This document shows, in pieces, positions 10,887 through 23,985 of a stretch of 64,000 nt of DNA. Within the stretch, counting starts at the first letter, position 1. Every line of letters starts with the position of its first letter. The stretch is from Setophaga petechia (lineage: Eukaryota; Chordata; Aves; Passeriformes; Parulidae): NCBI GenBank assembly GCA_024362935.1, contig JANCRA010000014.1:14400258-14464257 (forward strand). Direction: 5' to 3'. A model generated the notes under the pieces. It ran no database searches. It had not been told where the DNA came from and saw nothing but the letters and a program-made list of their open reading frames with translations. The translations under genes were made by a program, and so were the position numbers.

Positions 10887-13800
10887 CACTCAAATTGAAT
10901 TCAGTAACCGACTGAAACACCCAGGAAGGTGAAGCAGTGTGTGTGGGGCTTTGCTGTGGGCATCCTGTATGAAGATTGACCTGATTTAGGCTCCTGTGCC
11001 TGGTTACCCAAGCTGTAAAGCCTGAGCTTCAACGATTTGCCTGAAGGCACCTGACAATTCTATTGTGGAACAAATAATTTCAATTGCTGTCTCCCAAGTC
11101 AGTGCCTCCCTGTTCCTTCTGAGCAGTCTTTGCACTGCTCAGGAGCTGCCTGAGGCTCTGGGTTGGTGCTTTAACTGTGCCTGACCTCCCCAGGGGCTGT
11201 TTGGAGTGTGACAGCTTGCAGCGTGGTGCCTCTCAGCAGGCAGCTTGCAGAGGAGCAGCAGGAGCTGCAGCTGTGCCCCTGCCAGCCCTGCCAGGCAGCA
11301 CCTCTGCAGCTCTGAGCCCTTCTGGACTGAGAGGAATAGGGCAGAATGCTTTTCCTCTCTTGCTTCTCCATATCCTTTTATACATATGGAAAAGTATTTA
11401 TTTAAATTTTAAAAACCCAGCAACCTACCTGCCAAGGTCAGTGGTAATCTCTCCCATCAGTGATTCTTTTTTCCTCTCTCTGTAATGTTGTTATTTGGAT
11501 CCATTTTCTAATAGCACTACCTTATCTTTATATTAAGAGAACTCCTCATCTTACCACAGTCCCTGCACCCAGTTCAAGCCTGCCAGGTGTTATGAGTGCT
11601 TTACTTTCATTTCTGATGTTACTGTTAATGCCCTTTTATTAAGAAATCTATAGAGCTCACAACACACTATTTCACAACAAATTCCTGATCTTCTCCATAA
11701 AACTCACTCTGTGCATGTTTATCTTCTGGTAATTCAAACTTGCTTTCCTTTTCCAACTGTCTGCTTTTTGAATTACCATAATCTTGAATCAAATCTACCT
11801 GGTTATCAGTTGACACAGACAGGTTTATTGAAGTGGCTTATTCTCTCTGTCTGACAGATCTCATATTTAGTAACACGTTTTACTTCTGCCTTATTGACCA
11901 AAAATTCCTTTTGAGTCATGCATCTTTTTCATCTAGATTTTAGACTTCATTGCTCAAATGATATAACAGTTCCTTTTATATTACAGTATTTGTAAGCAGA
12001 ATCTCTTGTGTTTTAATTTAGTGATAGGGGATACCCCAAAATTCCCTTCCAAACCAATCAGTATTTTCTGAGTAATAAATAGGTCTGTCAGTGTTGTTGT
12101 TAATGAATTTTCCCTCTCCTGAAGGACTTTGCTATGAAATTTTCTACTTGCTTTTAAGTATCAAGAAAACATCTACATTAAGGCACACATTTTAAGACAC
12201 ACATTTGAGACCTGACTCCCCAATCCCCATCAAGTATCTGGAGAGGGAACTGCTCTATAATATCTGAAATGTCTAAATCATCTGCAACACCTGTGTGCTA
12301 TACAGACAGATATGCTGATAAAAAAGCCAGAAATGGATCTCACTTGGGCAAAGCTAGAGATGAGGAGCAACTTCTCTGTAGCCATAGTGAACTATGCATT
12401 TTTGTTCCTCATCCCCAATGGGGTCTTCTTTTGCTTATTTCAGTTATCTACACATTCACGTGAGCACATAATGGTAAAACTGACAGAAAGTGTTAATTTG
12501 TGTACATGTGTTTATAGAGATAGGTACAAGTCTTCTTGTGTGTTACAATACAGAAAATTAGGGTTAAATAACCTATACTGAATGTTGTTTCAGTAAAGAT
12601 TTTGATTTTTTTTTTTAATGTGAATTATGCCCTGGTGTCCTCAAAGCACAAAATGTGAAGTTCTTGTTGTTACCTTTATTAGAGTTTCAACATGAAACTT
12701 AAGGGTCGGTGTAACTCTGGTGCTGGGTTGTAAAGTTGCTGGCATGATGAGAGATCTGGAGAAATGTGCTTTCTACTTAACATCTCATAGAGATGAAGAG
12801 TTTCCATCCACTGTTGGAGGCATCTGCAGGCTTTGGCTGACTGCACAGAGCTCGCTTGCATGCCATGAGACATCCATTAGATGTGGTAGTTTGTGTTTCT
12901 TTCCATGTAAATTGTATGGCTGACAAAACACCAATAGATCAGGATGTCTTACCCTAAAAGAGCTTCAGGTTGGGTGCTCTAGTGTCCCCAAGGCTCAAAA
13001 AAATGTTTTGGGGAGTGGTTGTGGTTGCTCTCTATAAATAGACCAAATGGAAGGTAGAAATGTTCTTTGAGCTAATAGGCTGCACTGGCACCAGGACTGA
13101 AATAAACTTTTTAAAAATTAATTAATTCCATAATGATAAGGTCACTAAACACTTGAGTGGGGACGTTCTGGAGCAACTTTCCATTTAGAGTAGGAGGGAC
13201 AAGAAACCAAATTACTAAAGTGGAACTTTCTCATTTCTGAAGTGTTTGTGTTATGTGGTTGCCTGTGAGAACAGGGAATTGATTTGATGACCCAGGAGGT
13301 CCTTTCCAGTCTTTCTGCCTCTACATATGCAAGGAAAATAAATAGAGCTTCTTGTGTGCTTCACTGGGTGCAAAATCCTTTCTGTAACAACCCTAGGAAC
13401 CTAGCTGGAAATCATTAGTAGAATTGCCAGTTATAATCTGAAGATAAATAAAGCTGCAGTGCTGAAGGAGCACTGTGCAGAATCTCTTGCTCTCTGGATT
13501 TGGGTGGCTGAATTGTCTATGAAGCACTTCCTTGAAAGGGTAGCTGCTATTAAAGCAATTTCCTTTATGTCCTTTGCTTGCATTTACAACAGCAAATCTT
13601 GTATGGAGCCACGTGTTCCCTCTTCTATTGTGCTTCTGTTGTATCTCTGTGCATTTGTAGCTGTCCCTCCCATGCTTCTGTGCTGTAGATTTAAATAATT
13701 GGCAGCAGAAACTGCTGGCATTTACTTAATATCCAGAATTAAGCTGCACAACATTTCCTTCTCTACTAAGGAAGCATGAACTCCCTGCTGCTGCAGCCAT

Positions 13801-15189
13801 CAGGGGTTCCTAAGTGCCCTTCTGATCCTCAATTCCTAAATCATCCTGAGGTTACTGGGGCTGCTGCCTGCATTTCTGACCACAACACTGCTGGAAATCC
13901 AAATATTCCCTACAAGGCACCATCAAAATACTAACCACAAATCACAGGTCTCTGTGCTGTGCTGCAAATCCTGTGATTCAGCATGTCAAAAAGCAACTAT
14001 TAGGCTTCCAGCTTGGGATAAAATAATCACAGGAAAATAGGCAGATCTGTCAAGTTGTTAAAAGATAATGCTGAAATATGCAACAATCTGCTCAGCAATA
14101 AGGCTGTCAAAGATGGTAAATATTAGTCTAGAAAATGGGAAAATAGACCTTTTTTACATTAGTGCTTGTGAAAATAACTTGTATTTGACTTTGCATTTTA
14201 ATATTTGCATCTTTAACCAACAGTGGAATGTTTGAGCCAAAAAAAAATGGAAAAAAATTATGTTAAAAATAAATACAAACCATAAACAAAGGATAAAAAC
14301 TCTAAATCTCTGCTGTATGACCTTGCAGAAGAAAAATACAAAGCAATGGTTTATATAAAAAATAAATTTACTTAGGCACATTTGGTTGATGTTTAAACAA
14401 ATCTTTAAGGTTCATTTACAGTACAAAATCCTAATGGCCCTAGAGACTTGAAGAAGGAATGGAAAGTTTCAGTTTCTTTCTGCAACATTGCAAAGTCACC
14501 TTTTCCATTATCAATTGCTAGAAGTCTCCCCAGCACACTTAGTGGCCTAAAAGATAATAAAAATACTGCCTTGTGGTGGTAAAGGGTCACAGGACACCTG
14601 GACAACTCCAGACTCAAACTGTGCACAGTGTGCAAACACAAACCCTGTGTGTTCCATTTTCTACGGTCATGAGGTGCTCCACTGGAAAAATGATGTCTCT
14701 GCTCTTGGGGCTGCTGATAAATGGATCAGTGTCACAGATGAACAGTAATGGTGCAGCACCACTTCAGAGTGCAGGAAAATGTTTTCAACCCACTGCAGGT
14801 GTTCACGTTCCTCAACATTTCAGACAAATGGTTTAGAAAGGAAGGAACTTATTGTCCCCTTTAACTCCTCCAAGATCATGAAAAAGTGATGGATTTAACT
14901 GTGCAGTGCTTTGCTGCCACTGTGCAGAGCAGAGCAGTGCAAGTCTGTAGGATGGGATGTGGGAGTAACTGCTTGTGCTTCCTGGAGTTAAGGTTTGTTT
15001 CTGCTGGGCTGCTGCTATGGGATGAATGTGAGACTTTGTCAGCAGAAATCATTGAACTTCTTGCAGGAGAATTATATTCTTGATCGTTGTCTGGAAAGCT
15101 CTCACATTTCTGTGTTTCACACCAGTTTGTCTAGAGGGTTGTTCTGGCAGTGGGGGTAAGTCTTTGTTGTTATTCTCTTGAATAACAAC
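10887..15189. other. Unique non-coding DNA, possible old CR1 trace
   Basis: The GC-rich patch 11160-11340 is dense in CAGC/GCTGC words and gives overlapping frames on both strands. A short stretch at about 13275-13327 (GATTTGATGACCCAGGAGG followed by TCCTTTCCAGTC) weakly resembles a very old CR1 3' end. AT-rich DNA with A runs lies at 12605-12620 and 14235-14275. No gene is recognised anywhere in the segment; frames at 14405-14836 and 12679-12923 overlap antisense frames. Confidence 0.4.
13275..13327 (+). mobile_element. Possible ancient CR1 3' remnant
   Basis: The order GATTTGATGACC, AGGAGGTCCTTTCCAGTC, then TCTACATATG resembles the terminal GATGATCT / AGGTCCCTTCCAACC / ATTCTATG pattern of CR1. 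It is only about 50 bp and diverged, so this is a weak call that a profile search could overturn. Confidence 0.3.
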
Positions 15190-15250
15190 AATCCAGCTAA
15201 ATGTAGTCATGTTACTTGAGAATCCAGCTAAATCTAGTCATGTTACTGAG
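15190..15250. repeat. 31-bp tandem duplication
   Basis: Two adjacent copies beginning AATCCAGCTAAAT and ending CATGTTACT(T)GAG, at 15190-15220 and 15221-15250. They differ by one substitution (G/C) and one single-base deletion, so the duplication is recent. Confidence 0.88.
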
Positions 15251-18200
15251 TTTGATTTTAATTGCATGTGCCTCATTAGAGGCTGAATGGGTGAGAAGCC
15301 ATCACTTTTCCTGGACCTGGCTCAGGGGTACACCCAGAGCCGCTTTGGTCCTGTAAGGCATCCTGACTTCAAGTGGGCAGTGCTGCACTGGGACAGTGCT
15401 TCTGCTGGGACACTGATGGAGGGTAACTCCCAAACACTGATAACAGCGAGGTCTGGAGCTCAGGACACACACTTGGGCTGGACAAAGAATGCTGGAAGCT
15501 AAAATAAGAAGCACTGAGGTGAGGAGTGGCTTTCAGTGGCTGGAGGAAGGCTGTTGGCAAGGGAGTGCCTATGGGCTTAACCAGGCAAGGCCCACAGGCA
15601 CTGGTGTGGGTGTGTGGGGTTGCAGCAGCTCTGGGATCAGAGCACTTAGGACTCCTGTCTCTGAGAATTACCCACCCCATGATATTCCCAGGGTAGCACA
15701 AAAGGATGCATTCTTAGAATTATGCATGCACAGTGCGGCGATGTCTACTTGAAGAAACTGAATTAAGCTTAACTGGACTTGACTTTGCAAACTGAATAAT
15801 CCTTTATAACACTGCTTTGCATGCAAGAGAGATATGTATACCTAGTTTCAGCTGGATTTCTAGGTGGTTCAGTGCAGATGATTTATTTAAATGATGGTCC
15901 TTCATCTTCCCTGCATCGAATTCACTGCTCCCTCCAGTGAAACCCCAGCCAGAGCAGTTTGTCCTTCTGCCTCTTGCCAGCCACAGTGGGCTCCAAGCTG
16001 ATATCCCTGCTGTAAATATGTTTAATGTGGTTGTAATGTGAGCTCCTGAATTTCTTTGTGTGTATTTGTGGCAAAGAAGCTCTGCTGGTGTATGGCACTC
16101 TCAGTCTGTAGCAGATGTCCACCTCTGTACCCTCTACAGATGCTGCTGACAGCTTAACAACTGATGTAGTCTAAAGATAATTAAATATTAAGTCTTGAAT
16201 AGGCTCTAGTACCCTATCAGTAATTGAGCCATGATAATATATTTGCCAGTGTTTACTGCTGTGTGCTAAGCCAGATGCATTTCATCATTCTGATCCTTTT
16301 CACACAGCTTTTCTCCTATAATGCAGCTTCCTGTAAGCAGTTGTGCTAAGTAGCAGCCCTACACACTTTCCATCTGGCTTTGCCATGAGAACAAGCTCCA
16401 TGCAGTAAATGCATCTCTGTTCTGAAAACAAGGCAGAGCAGTTGCAGACGCATTCTGCTGTCACCTATTGGGGAAAAAAATCGGTCCAAGGTATTAATAA
16501 TTCTTTTAAGGTTTCATGACTACTGCTTACTGTCCTCCCTCCTTTCCTTATCCATGGTGTTTCCTATCCCTGAGTCTTTTCCCTGGCATGCTCTTTGTAG
16601 TTGTATTTATTGTTACAGAATAGTATGATACTGGTTTCCTGGAATTGTTCCACACTAAAACCTATGGCTCTGCTTCTGCCAGAGCCATTCACGTTTTGCA
16701 ATGTGTCAGTTTTAGGGGCCCACCTAAGTTGCTAAGTTGATTGCCTTGCTGGGCGAAAAGGTCAAGGGGAAGGCAATGATGCCTTTGAAGTTTCTGTCTC
16801 TTGTCCTGGTTATGATAAAGACCTGTGCCTCTGGGTTTGCCTGGATGGTAGTTAGCATGGACCTAAAGGAAGTGAGAGCAGCAGTAGCTTGTCCCTTGGC
16901 CACTTTTGGGAAGATGGACCCTACAAGTACCTCAGACTCCTCAGGGATCACCCCAGCACACTGTCTGGCACTGAAACACAAATGGGACCTTGTGTTCAAG
17001 TTCATGCAGCACAGCAATAACCAGGTGGAGAAAGAAATTTTAATTTCCTTGCTTTTCCTTGTGGTGCTCTGTGCCAGGGTGTTTCCCCAGCTGTGTCCCA
17101 AGCATGGAGTGAATCTTGCTCTGCTGACAGTCCTGTCTCTTGCCATGAGAGTGTGCTCAGCTAAGCAGTCTCTTTCATGAGAAAAAGAAATGACAACCAA
17201 AGATGTAAAAGCAGGCTGCATGACAGAGAGCTAGATACAGAATACCAGCTAAAGTCTGTGGGTTTCTTTCTTTTTCATTTTTTGTCATTTTTGCCTTAAG
17301 GGGCAGAGCTCAGTCCTGCTGGTTCTTTGCCCCACCCACCAGACAGCAGTGTCCAATGGTGTGCATTCATTATTCACTCTAAATTGAAAAGTTATTCTAA
17401 TTAGACAGTGCTGTAATCCTCCTGCTGCTTTGGATCAGATGTCTTCTAGTGTAAACAAAAACCCATCAGACTTGAAGAAGGGGGTCAGATCAGGAGACAT
17501 CACAGTGCATTATAGCCTAATCCAGTGGAATTGGTTCTAAAATGGTGGGGGAAGGGGGCACTGGGCTGCAGCCTGCACTGTCAAAAGGTCACTGCATTGC
17601 AAGAGTGCAGAAATTGTTTGTTGTTGTCATGTTTTTATTTTAGGGCATGTGCTGCATTTAAACAAGTAAACCCATGTGCTTTTCGCATCAGTACTGCACA
17701 AAAAATTGAGTGAAATATCCTTTCAAAAGCCCATTTGCAGAGCAATGAAATGAAACCATCTTAATCTAACAGTATGTAAAAGTGTATAAATTTGGCAGTG
17801 ACACATGGATGTATAATTGTACAGCTTATGTACTGCATTAATGAGGTATAAAACTTGTCTCAGGAATGCAGCTATGCAGTGCCTTTCATTCCACAAATCC
17901 ATCAGAGCAGCAGATCAATGATGAAAGCAAGCATGTTCTTTCCACAGGGTTTGGAGGACATTTGTTCAGCATTAGCCCCAGGTGTCACATGGTTCAGGGA
18001 GTCACTGTGGGTCTGAGAGTGCTGCATTTACCTCCTTGGACTTGCTCTCACTGAGCTGATAGCTGGTACAATTTAATATCTCTGTCAAATAGCAGACTGC
18101 AGGGCTGAAAGTACCAAAAGGATGTGGGGAAGTTGGGTGCAGGTTTTGCCATCTCTGCGCTTGTGTTTTGGAGGGAATTAGAAGGGAGTGCTGGAACAGG

Positions 18201-21200
18201 CACCCAAAGCACCCAAAGAGAATAGAAAAGTGCAGTGGTTTTGTTCTGCTGGCGGTGAGAATTGTGGGGAGAGTGACCTGCAGGTCTCCAGAGTGTTTGC
18301 ACAGCTCAGCTCTGGAGCTGGGGATCCCTTTCCCCACTCTGTGTGCTGTCACCCGCAGTCAGTCCCACGTGGATGGGGACAGTGAGCAGCCCAGGGCTGG
18401 GGGAGCTGCATCCCTCTGCAGAGAGCTGGGTTCAAACTGAGGGAAACAGCCACATGCACCTTGCAGGTGTACAGAGCTAACCTGGGGGCATGCAGAGCTC
18501 TCACTGGAGCTCAGAACTGTGGATAGACCAGTAAGAAAAACTCAGAGTTGTAAGAAGTTTGAAAAATAACTTTGCATCTTGCCTGAGTAATTTATAAAAA
18601 AAGGGAAGCCACAAAACAAACGAACAAAAACTAAACCAAAAAAGCTCCAAAACAGAAACAAAAAAACTCCACCAAATACTCCCCACCTCCTTGTTGCGTT
18701 TCTTATTAAGCAACTTCAGCCAAATTTTTTTTGTACAGTTGTTAATGGCTTACCTAAATGCAGTGGAATGCCTTTCCAAAGCTGATCAGGGTTTTATTTT
18801 GCACTTGATCAGAGTGAAGTAGGTAATCTAAGCCTTTTCATCTCTGGGTACTCATCTGTGCTGAAGAGAGATCTGTTAATTATAGCCTTGCCTCAGCATG
18901 GATTTTCTTTCTTTCTTTCTCCGTGCGTGTGAGTGCAATCAGTGTTTTAACAAAGCAACCGAGCCCGTGTTAGGTGCTCTGTGGCAGCCCTGGATCTGCA
19001 GACACAGAATGCAAACCTGTTGCTTTTTGTGCTGGGGAGGAAGGCTCATCCCTTCTGTAGATGAGTTGAATAGAAGAGCAGTTCTGATTTTCCAGTGTTC
19101 TAAGTCCTGCATGAAGGCGAGAAACCTGGCATTGTTTTTTCCAAGCTACATATTGAGAGAATGGATTGCATTTTATCAGCCCAGGATATCAGTATGATTA
19201 AACATGTTGTATAGAAGCTTTTGTATTATCTTTGTGGCCTCCAAGAAACATGTGAGAACTAAGAGAATTGAGGAATGTCATAAATAACCCAATTTTCAAA
19301 TGGGTCCTGAGTAAAAATTTTAGTTCAAATACTTATCTAGAGCATATCACTCCATTGTCAGTATCAACATTATCTGTCTTTTAAGCAGGCAATGATTATA
19401 ACAGCAAAGAGATGATGTGCAGATGTTACCCATAAAAAGGGAATAAAAGAGGAAATGTGAGCATCTCTATCATTAAAAATCTCAAAAAAACCCCTAGTGG
19501 TGATCAAACTAGAGGGACCAAAAGAAGTTCATCTTTCCACAAATAAAAGCAAAACTATAGAAGAGATCTGTAAGCATCTGCTCGAGATAATGGGAGACTT
19601 GGAAAGGAGATTGAAGTGATGGAACAAGGAGGTGAAAAGTAATGCATGAATGATCCTACAATTGCCTAGAAGATTTAAAAGTTTATCACTATAATAACTT
19701 TTCCACAATGGACTAACAAAAACCAAGTTGAGAACTTTACTGATGTAATTTGAGAAAGTGATTGAAACTTTGTAAAACTCTGTTCTAACAACAAGGAGTT
19801 TAGATTAATGAGTTAACTGCCTTTTGCACATTTTCAGACAGTGTACTTAAACCAAACTCTATAAAAACCCCCAGATTTTATGAGTAATCCTAGTAACAAA
19901 CAGTGCATGTTACTAGGTGGTATTATGGTATTTTATATAAATAGATGTATTTTCCCTTCCAGTGCAGGCTCTTCATATTCTAAGATTGCTTATTTATACA
20001 TTCCTTGGTTTATTTATTAGAATTTTACCCTTTTGACAACTTGCTTGAAATCTCTCACAATAAGTCCCAGACCATATTTCTTAGCTTTTAATTTCAGTAA
20101 AATGATTCCACTGTTTATGTCAAGAGGATTAAAGAAAATCATATTCCACTGTTCATTTTTTCCCCTTACTGTTGGATTACTGAGAGAAGTCATCACCTTT
20201 AGGCAAAAAGTGTGCACAGTGTTTTGTCAAACACTAGGGTCATGTCTTTTGGCTTGAAAATTCAAATTAATTGAATTTGAGGCCACATCAAATTTAACAC
20301 TGAGAATGGCAGGTGCCCCATACATGAGAGTAACACATGGAGCCTGTCTCAAACACAGGGACCTCAGTGATGAATTATGATCACATCCCTGCAGATAATC
20401 AGATCATGGCCAGGTAGCAATTACATTAATTCTTGCCACCTCAAAATCTATTTGCTTAAATATAGTCTGTGATATATGATGCATATTGTAATAAGATACA
20501 ACCTATATAAACATAAGATTTTGGCTTTTACTGTAAGAATGATCAAACAATAGAACAGGTTTCCTGGACAGTTTTTGGATTCCCCATGCATAGTTAATCA
20601 AGTCTCATTTGGACACAGCCCTGAGCAGCCTGACAAAGTTGGACCAGAAGATGTCCACAGGTCCTGTCTCAGCCTTTCCCTGATTTTGTATTTGCAAGAT
20701 GCTTACTGTGATTTTGCCAGACTGGGACTTTCCATGCCCTGAAGTGCATTTTAGTGACAAAATTTCAAGTCCAGTAAGAGGTTTGTAGTGGAAGTGTGAC
20801 AAAACCTTTCCTACAGTGGTACAAATGTGTCACTATTATATATAGCAAGAACATAGAATAAGATCTAGAATTAGGGATTGATCTATAACTCCTGCATGAC
20901 AAAGTATTAGGAATGCTTTGTAATTAGCAATTATCAGTAGGAGTCTCCTACAATTTTCTACATCATATAGCCCTTTAATATCTGCTTTGAATTTCCTCTT
21001 AAATTAGCAGAACATCTATTTCATATAGAACATCTGTTTCATAATGTATTTGATCTCATTTTCTTATGCTTTCAAAATGTATGAAAAGAACCAGCTGCAC
21101 CTACTTTGATTTTTGTGATTCTATTACATTTTATTATTTGTACAGGGGTGAATTTTTGCTTTTGGAGAGAATGTCCTCTATGTAGTGTATCTGCTATTTC

Positions 21201-22257
21201 AAACTCTTATGAAGCTTAATTTTTTAACTTAGATGGTTTTTTTGGTGGGGTATTTTTGCTTTTTTTTCTCCTCTTTAATGCCACACTTGTTGAGGTTTGG
21301 AGCAGGAAACTGTTTCAGAGGCAGATGTTCAAACACAGTGAGCATTTTCGCCTTCCCTTCCCACTTGGAATGTAGTGCTACATTCAAAGAATAAGGGGGA
21401 AAGATGTTCTTGTTCCTCTATACTTGGGGGTGGTTAAATTTCTGCACTGAGAAAGTGATTTGTGATTGGCTGAGTATTATAGAATGGACATGATTCTGCA
21501 AGCTGCAGTGCACTCATATCTCATTAATTTTAGCAGCAGTTGGGACCACTCAGGACTTTGAAGCCAAGTTATGCCAAGCCTGTTGGGAGCCTGTCTGGAG
21601 GAGGGAAGGTGTTGTAAGGAATCCAGCCTGTTCACCTTCTGTAACTCAGTGACAGGCAAGGGGTCAGGACAGGGAGTTCCAGAGGGACTGAACAGAAAAG
21701 GAAAGGCTCCTTGATTTAGGATTGCAAAACCAAACTTGTCCTCCTTGTAGACACATGAGAGTTTACTCTTCAAACAAAGGATAAACATCCAACACAAAAA
21801 AAGATTAACTTGCTGCTCGTGATTGTATTTTAGTAGAAAAATCTATCATTACAGACAAGTCTAGCAAAGTCAGAGAAAGTTGTTAGGAAGATCTTTTATT
21901 TCTGATTTGCAGTTGGGGAAAAGGAGGGATCCCCTTTGTGGGATCCCTTGGCTTTGGGCTGTAGCTGCCCCTGTGTTGGGGGCAGACAGGAAAATGAAAC
22001 CAAAGCTGCTCCTGCTTGAGCTGCCCTGGGACCAGGAACCTGACAAAATCCGTGCCCATCAGTACAAAAATAACTTTCTCGTTACAGGGCTTCTTAAGAC
22101 TCTACTTCTTGGCATTATATTGCTATTAATGGTTCTCCTCCTGGTGTCATCACCCCAATTTCCTGCACAACAGGCTTTTTACCAAATATACTGACAGTAA
22201 GTGTCGCTTTACTTTTGCTGTTCAGGTTGGCAATTAAGCAGCACTCTTGGAAGCAGA
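15251..22257. other. Long unique non-coding stretch, no gene seen
   Basis: Mostly unique sequence. At 16724-17221 there is a 165-codon minus-strand frame fully overlapped by a 147-codon plus-strand frame; neither shows a known motif, and frames this long are expected by chance in 64 kb. The segment 17350-17470 is AT-rich and resembles conserved non-coding DNA. A G-rich patch lies at 17544-17564, an A-rich stretch at 18596-18668 and (TTTC)n at 18904-18922. From 19200 to 21200 the DNA is AT-rich without recognisable repeats. The 21890-22195 region holds a 104-codon frame with no domain. Confidence 0.45.
18904..18922. repeat. (TTTC)n microsatellite
   Basis: About four and a half TTTC units in a row. 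Short and otherwise unremarkable. Confidence 0.7.
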
Positions 22258-22327
22258 TGTGTCTGTGTGTGTATTTATATATATATATCACATATATATT
22301 CTCACCATGTAATATATATTTTTATAT
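22258..22327. repeat. TG/TA-rich microsatellite block
   Basis: A GT run at 22262-22272 is followed by an alternating TA tract (about 22276-22300) and another ATATATATT block to 22327. Alternating purine-pyrimidine DNA of this kind melts easily and tends to vary in length. Confidence 0.75.
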
Positions 22328-23547
22328 GACAGACAAAACATACACTTCCATTTTTTATTTTTAATTAAATCAATGTATATTTGTGATCTATATTTAAATA
22401 TTTCCTATTTGTGTTGGGTCCCCCTTGATCCCTATCAGTGTTGAATAATTTATTTCATCATGAAATCAATCTATTTAGGTTGATTTTTTAAAGTTAGGTA
22501 TGTATGTCTTTTAGTAGTCTTTGACAAGGAAGCTTGCCTATGCATTTTTATTAATGTCAGGCTGAAAATCGAAGTGACATTAATATATGTTTTATGTTTT
22601 AATTGTGTGTAATTTATGAAATTTAAATTTAAAAATTCAAAAAAAGCAGCTGAGAAGGCAAATAAGGATAAGATTCTCTGGTAACTGTTAAATTAATCTC
22701 AAAATGCATCTTCTTTCTGATGAGGTTTGTAAGTAAAAGAAATGCCACTGCCAGTGCATCGTGTTCCATTGGCTGAGGCAGTAAGTGGGGAACTTCTGAT
22801 AAAAGCCAAAGGGACTTCTTTTTGTTTCCTGATTAGTAGAGAAAAACATCTTTAATTTTCTTTGCAGCTCTCTGCTCTTAAATTTTAGTGCCAGCTATTG
22901 TAACAGTCTGTTATGTTGGTTCAGGAATATTTATCAGTTTATTTAAATTGATGTGCACTTTCTAGATGAAGTCCCAAAGAATAATCTGTGGTATCCCAGA
23001 AGCTTGTGAGAGCATCAGTGTACAGCAGGGCAAAGCTGCAGAGTGAAAAACAACTGGGCAATAGTGTTCCTCTCCAGTCCTTCAGGATTTCTGTGGTGCA
23101 GCTCAGCAGTTTCTGAGGATTTAATGCTCTCTAGATTGTCTGAGTTCTTATCAGCATGTCTGATAAATTACCCACTATATAAATGCGTGAAAATTTGCAG
23201 TATCTCTGCAAATGACAGGAATATCAGAAGTGACAGATAATTTATTTGGTGTGGTTGTTAACTGGACATGGAGTCACTGTGAGCAATAAGCAGAGCAGTT
23301 TCTTGTCTCTGACAGTGAAATACAGGCTTTAAACCTCATCAGCCTTCAAGGTTTCTGCCTACAATGCTCTGTAAAAACTAATTGTTTAATATTCTGTGGG
23401 ACCTCTGGCAGCTGTGCTGGCCAGGCACAAAGTTGAGTTTTCTTTAATTCTCCATTAATAGCTGAACCCTGTGTGATGGTGCAGAGGGGGCTGAACAATT
23501 CCATGTGCTGGACTGCCCACATGAGGAAAGCTGTGCTCACTGTGCCT
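22328..23547. other. AT-rich unique non-coding DNA
   Basis: No gene or transposon is recognised. The segment 22540-22900 is AT-rich and non-repetitive and contains a run of ATTAAT/TTTAAT words, so it is a weak candidate for conserved non-coding DNA. The frames near 23346-23540 extend into the LTR that follows. Confidence 0.4.
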
Positions 23548-23985
23548 TGTGAAGGCTGACTCAGAACAGAGACTAGAGAGAGTTAAAGAATAAAGGAGGG
23601 ATTTACTAAAAAGCCTCCATGGATCCACCTTGGGCAGCACAAGAGCCCAGCCAGGGCTGCACCCAAGATGAACCAAAATGGTCACAAAATGCACGACCGG
23701 GCACGGGGTCTGTCACTTTGATAATTTCTTCTCCATTTGTGCCTTGCAGTTCATTGTCCCATCCCAGCTTTAGCCCAGGCAGTCCCATCCTTGTTTTTCT
23801 CTCTCCAGCCCACGGTGTTTGTGCTCTTGGGCTGAGATTTGGATCATTTGTCCTTGGTGCCCAGCTGGACCAGGAATTGTTTTGTCTCCCTGCTCTGTGC
23901 ACAGACCTCACCATCCCCTCATGTGAAGCTCAGACTAAAGCAGCACAGAATCTGAAAAATAAATGAACTAAAAGGTATCACACCT
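23548..23985 (+). mobile_element. Songbird ERV long terminal repeat (probable solo LTR)
   Basis: The order of blocks matches my memory of a passerine endogenous-retrovirus LTR: an AGAGAGAGTTAAAGAATAAA-type start, GCCTCCATGGATCCACCTTG, GGGCAGCACAAGAGCCCAGC, GGTCACAAAATGCACGACCG, a pyrimidine-rich middle, CTCATGTGAAGCTCAGACTA, and a terminal AAAAATAAATGAAC that could carry the polyadenylation signal. No gag, pol or env sequence adjoins it, so it is probably a solo LTR left by recombination. The exact ends are uncertain: it may begin at the TGTGAAGG at 23548, but I could not find a convincing target-site duplication. Overlapping frames of about 100-115 codons inside it are not genes. Confidence 0.62.

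Noticed and set aside
16724..17221. Overlapping 165-codon (-) and 147-codon (+) frames
   Set aside because: No motif recognised, and a few frames this long are expected by chance in 64 kb.
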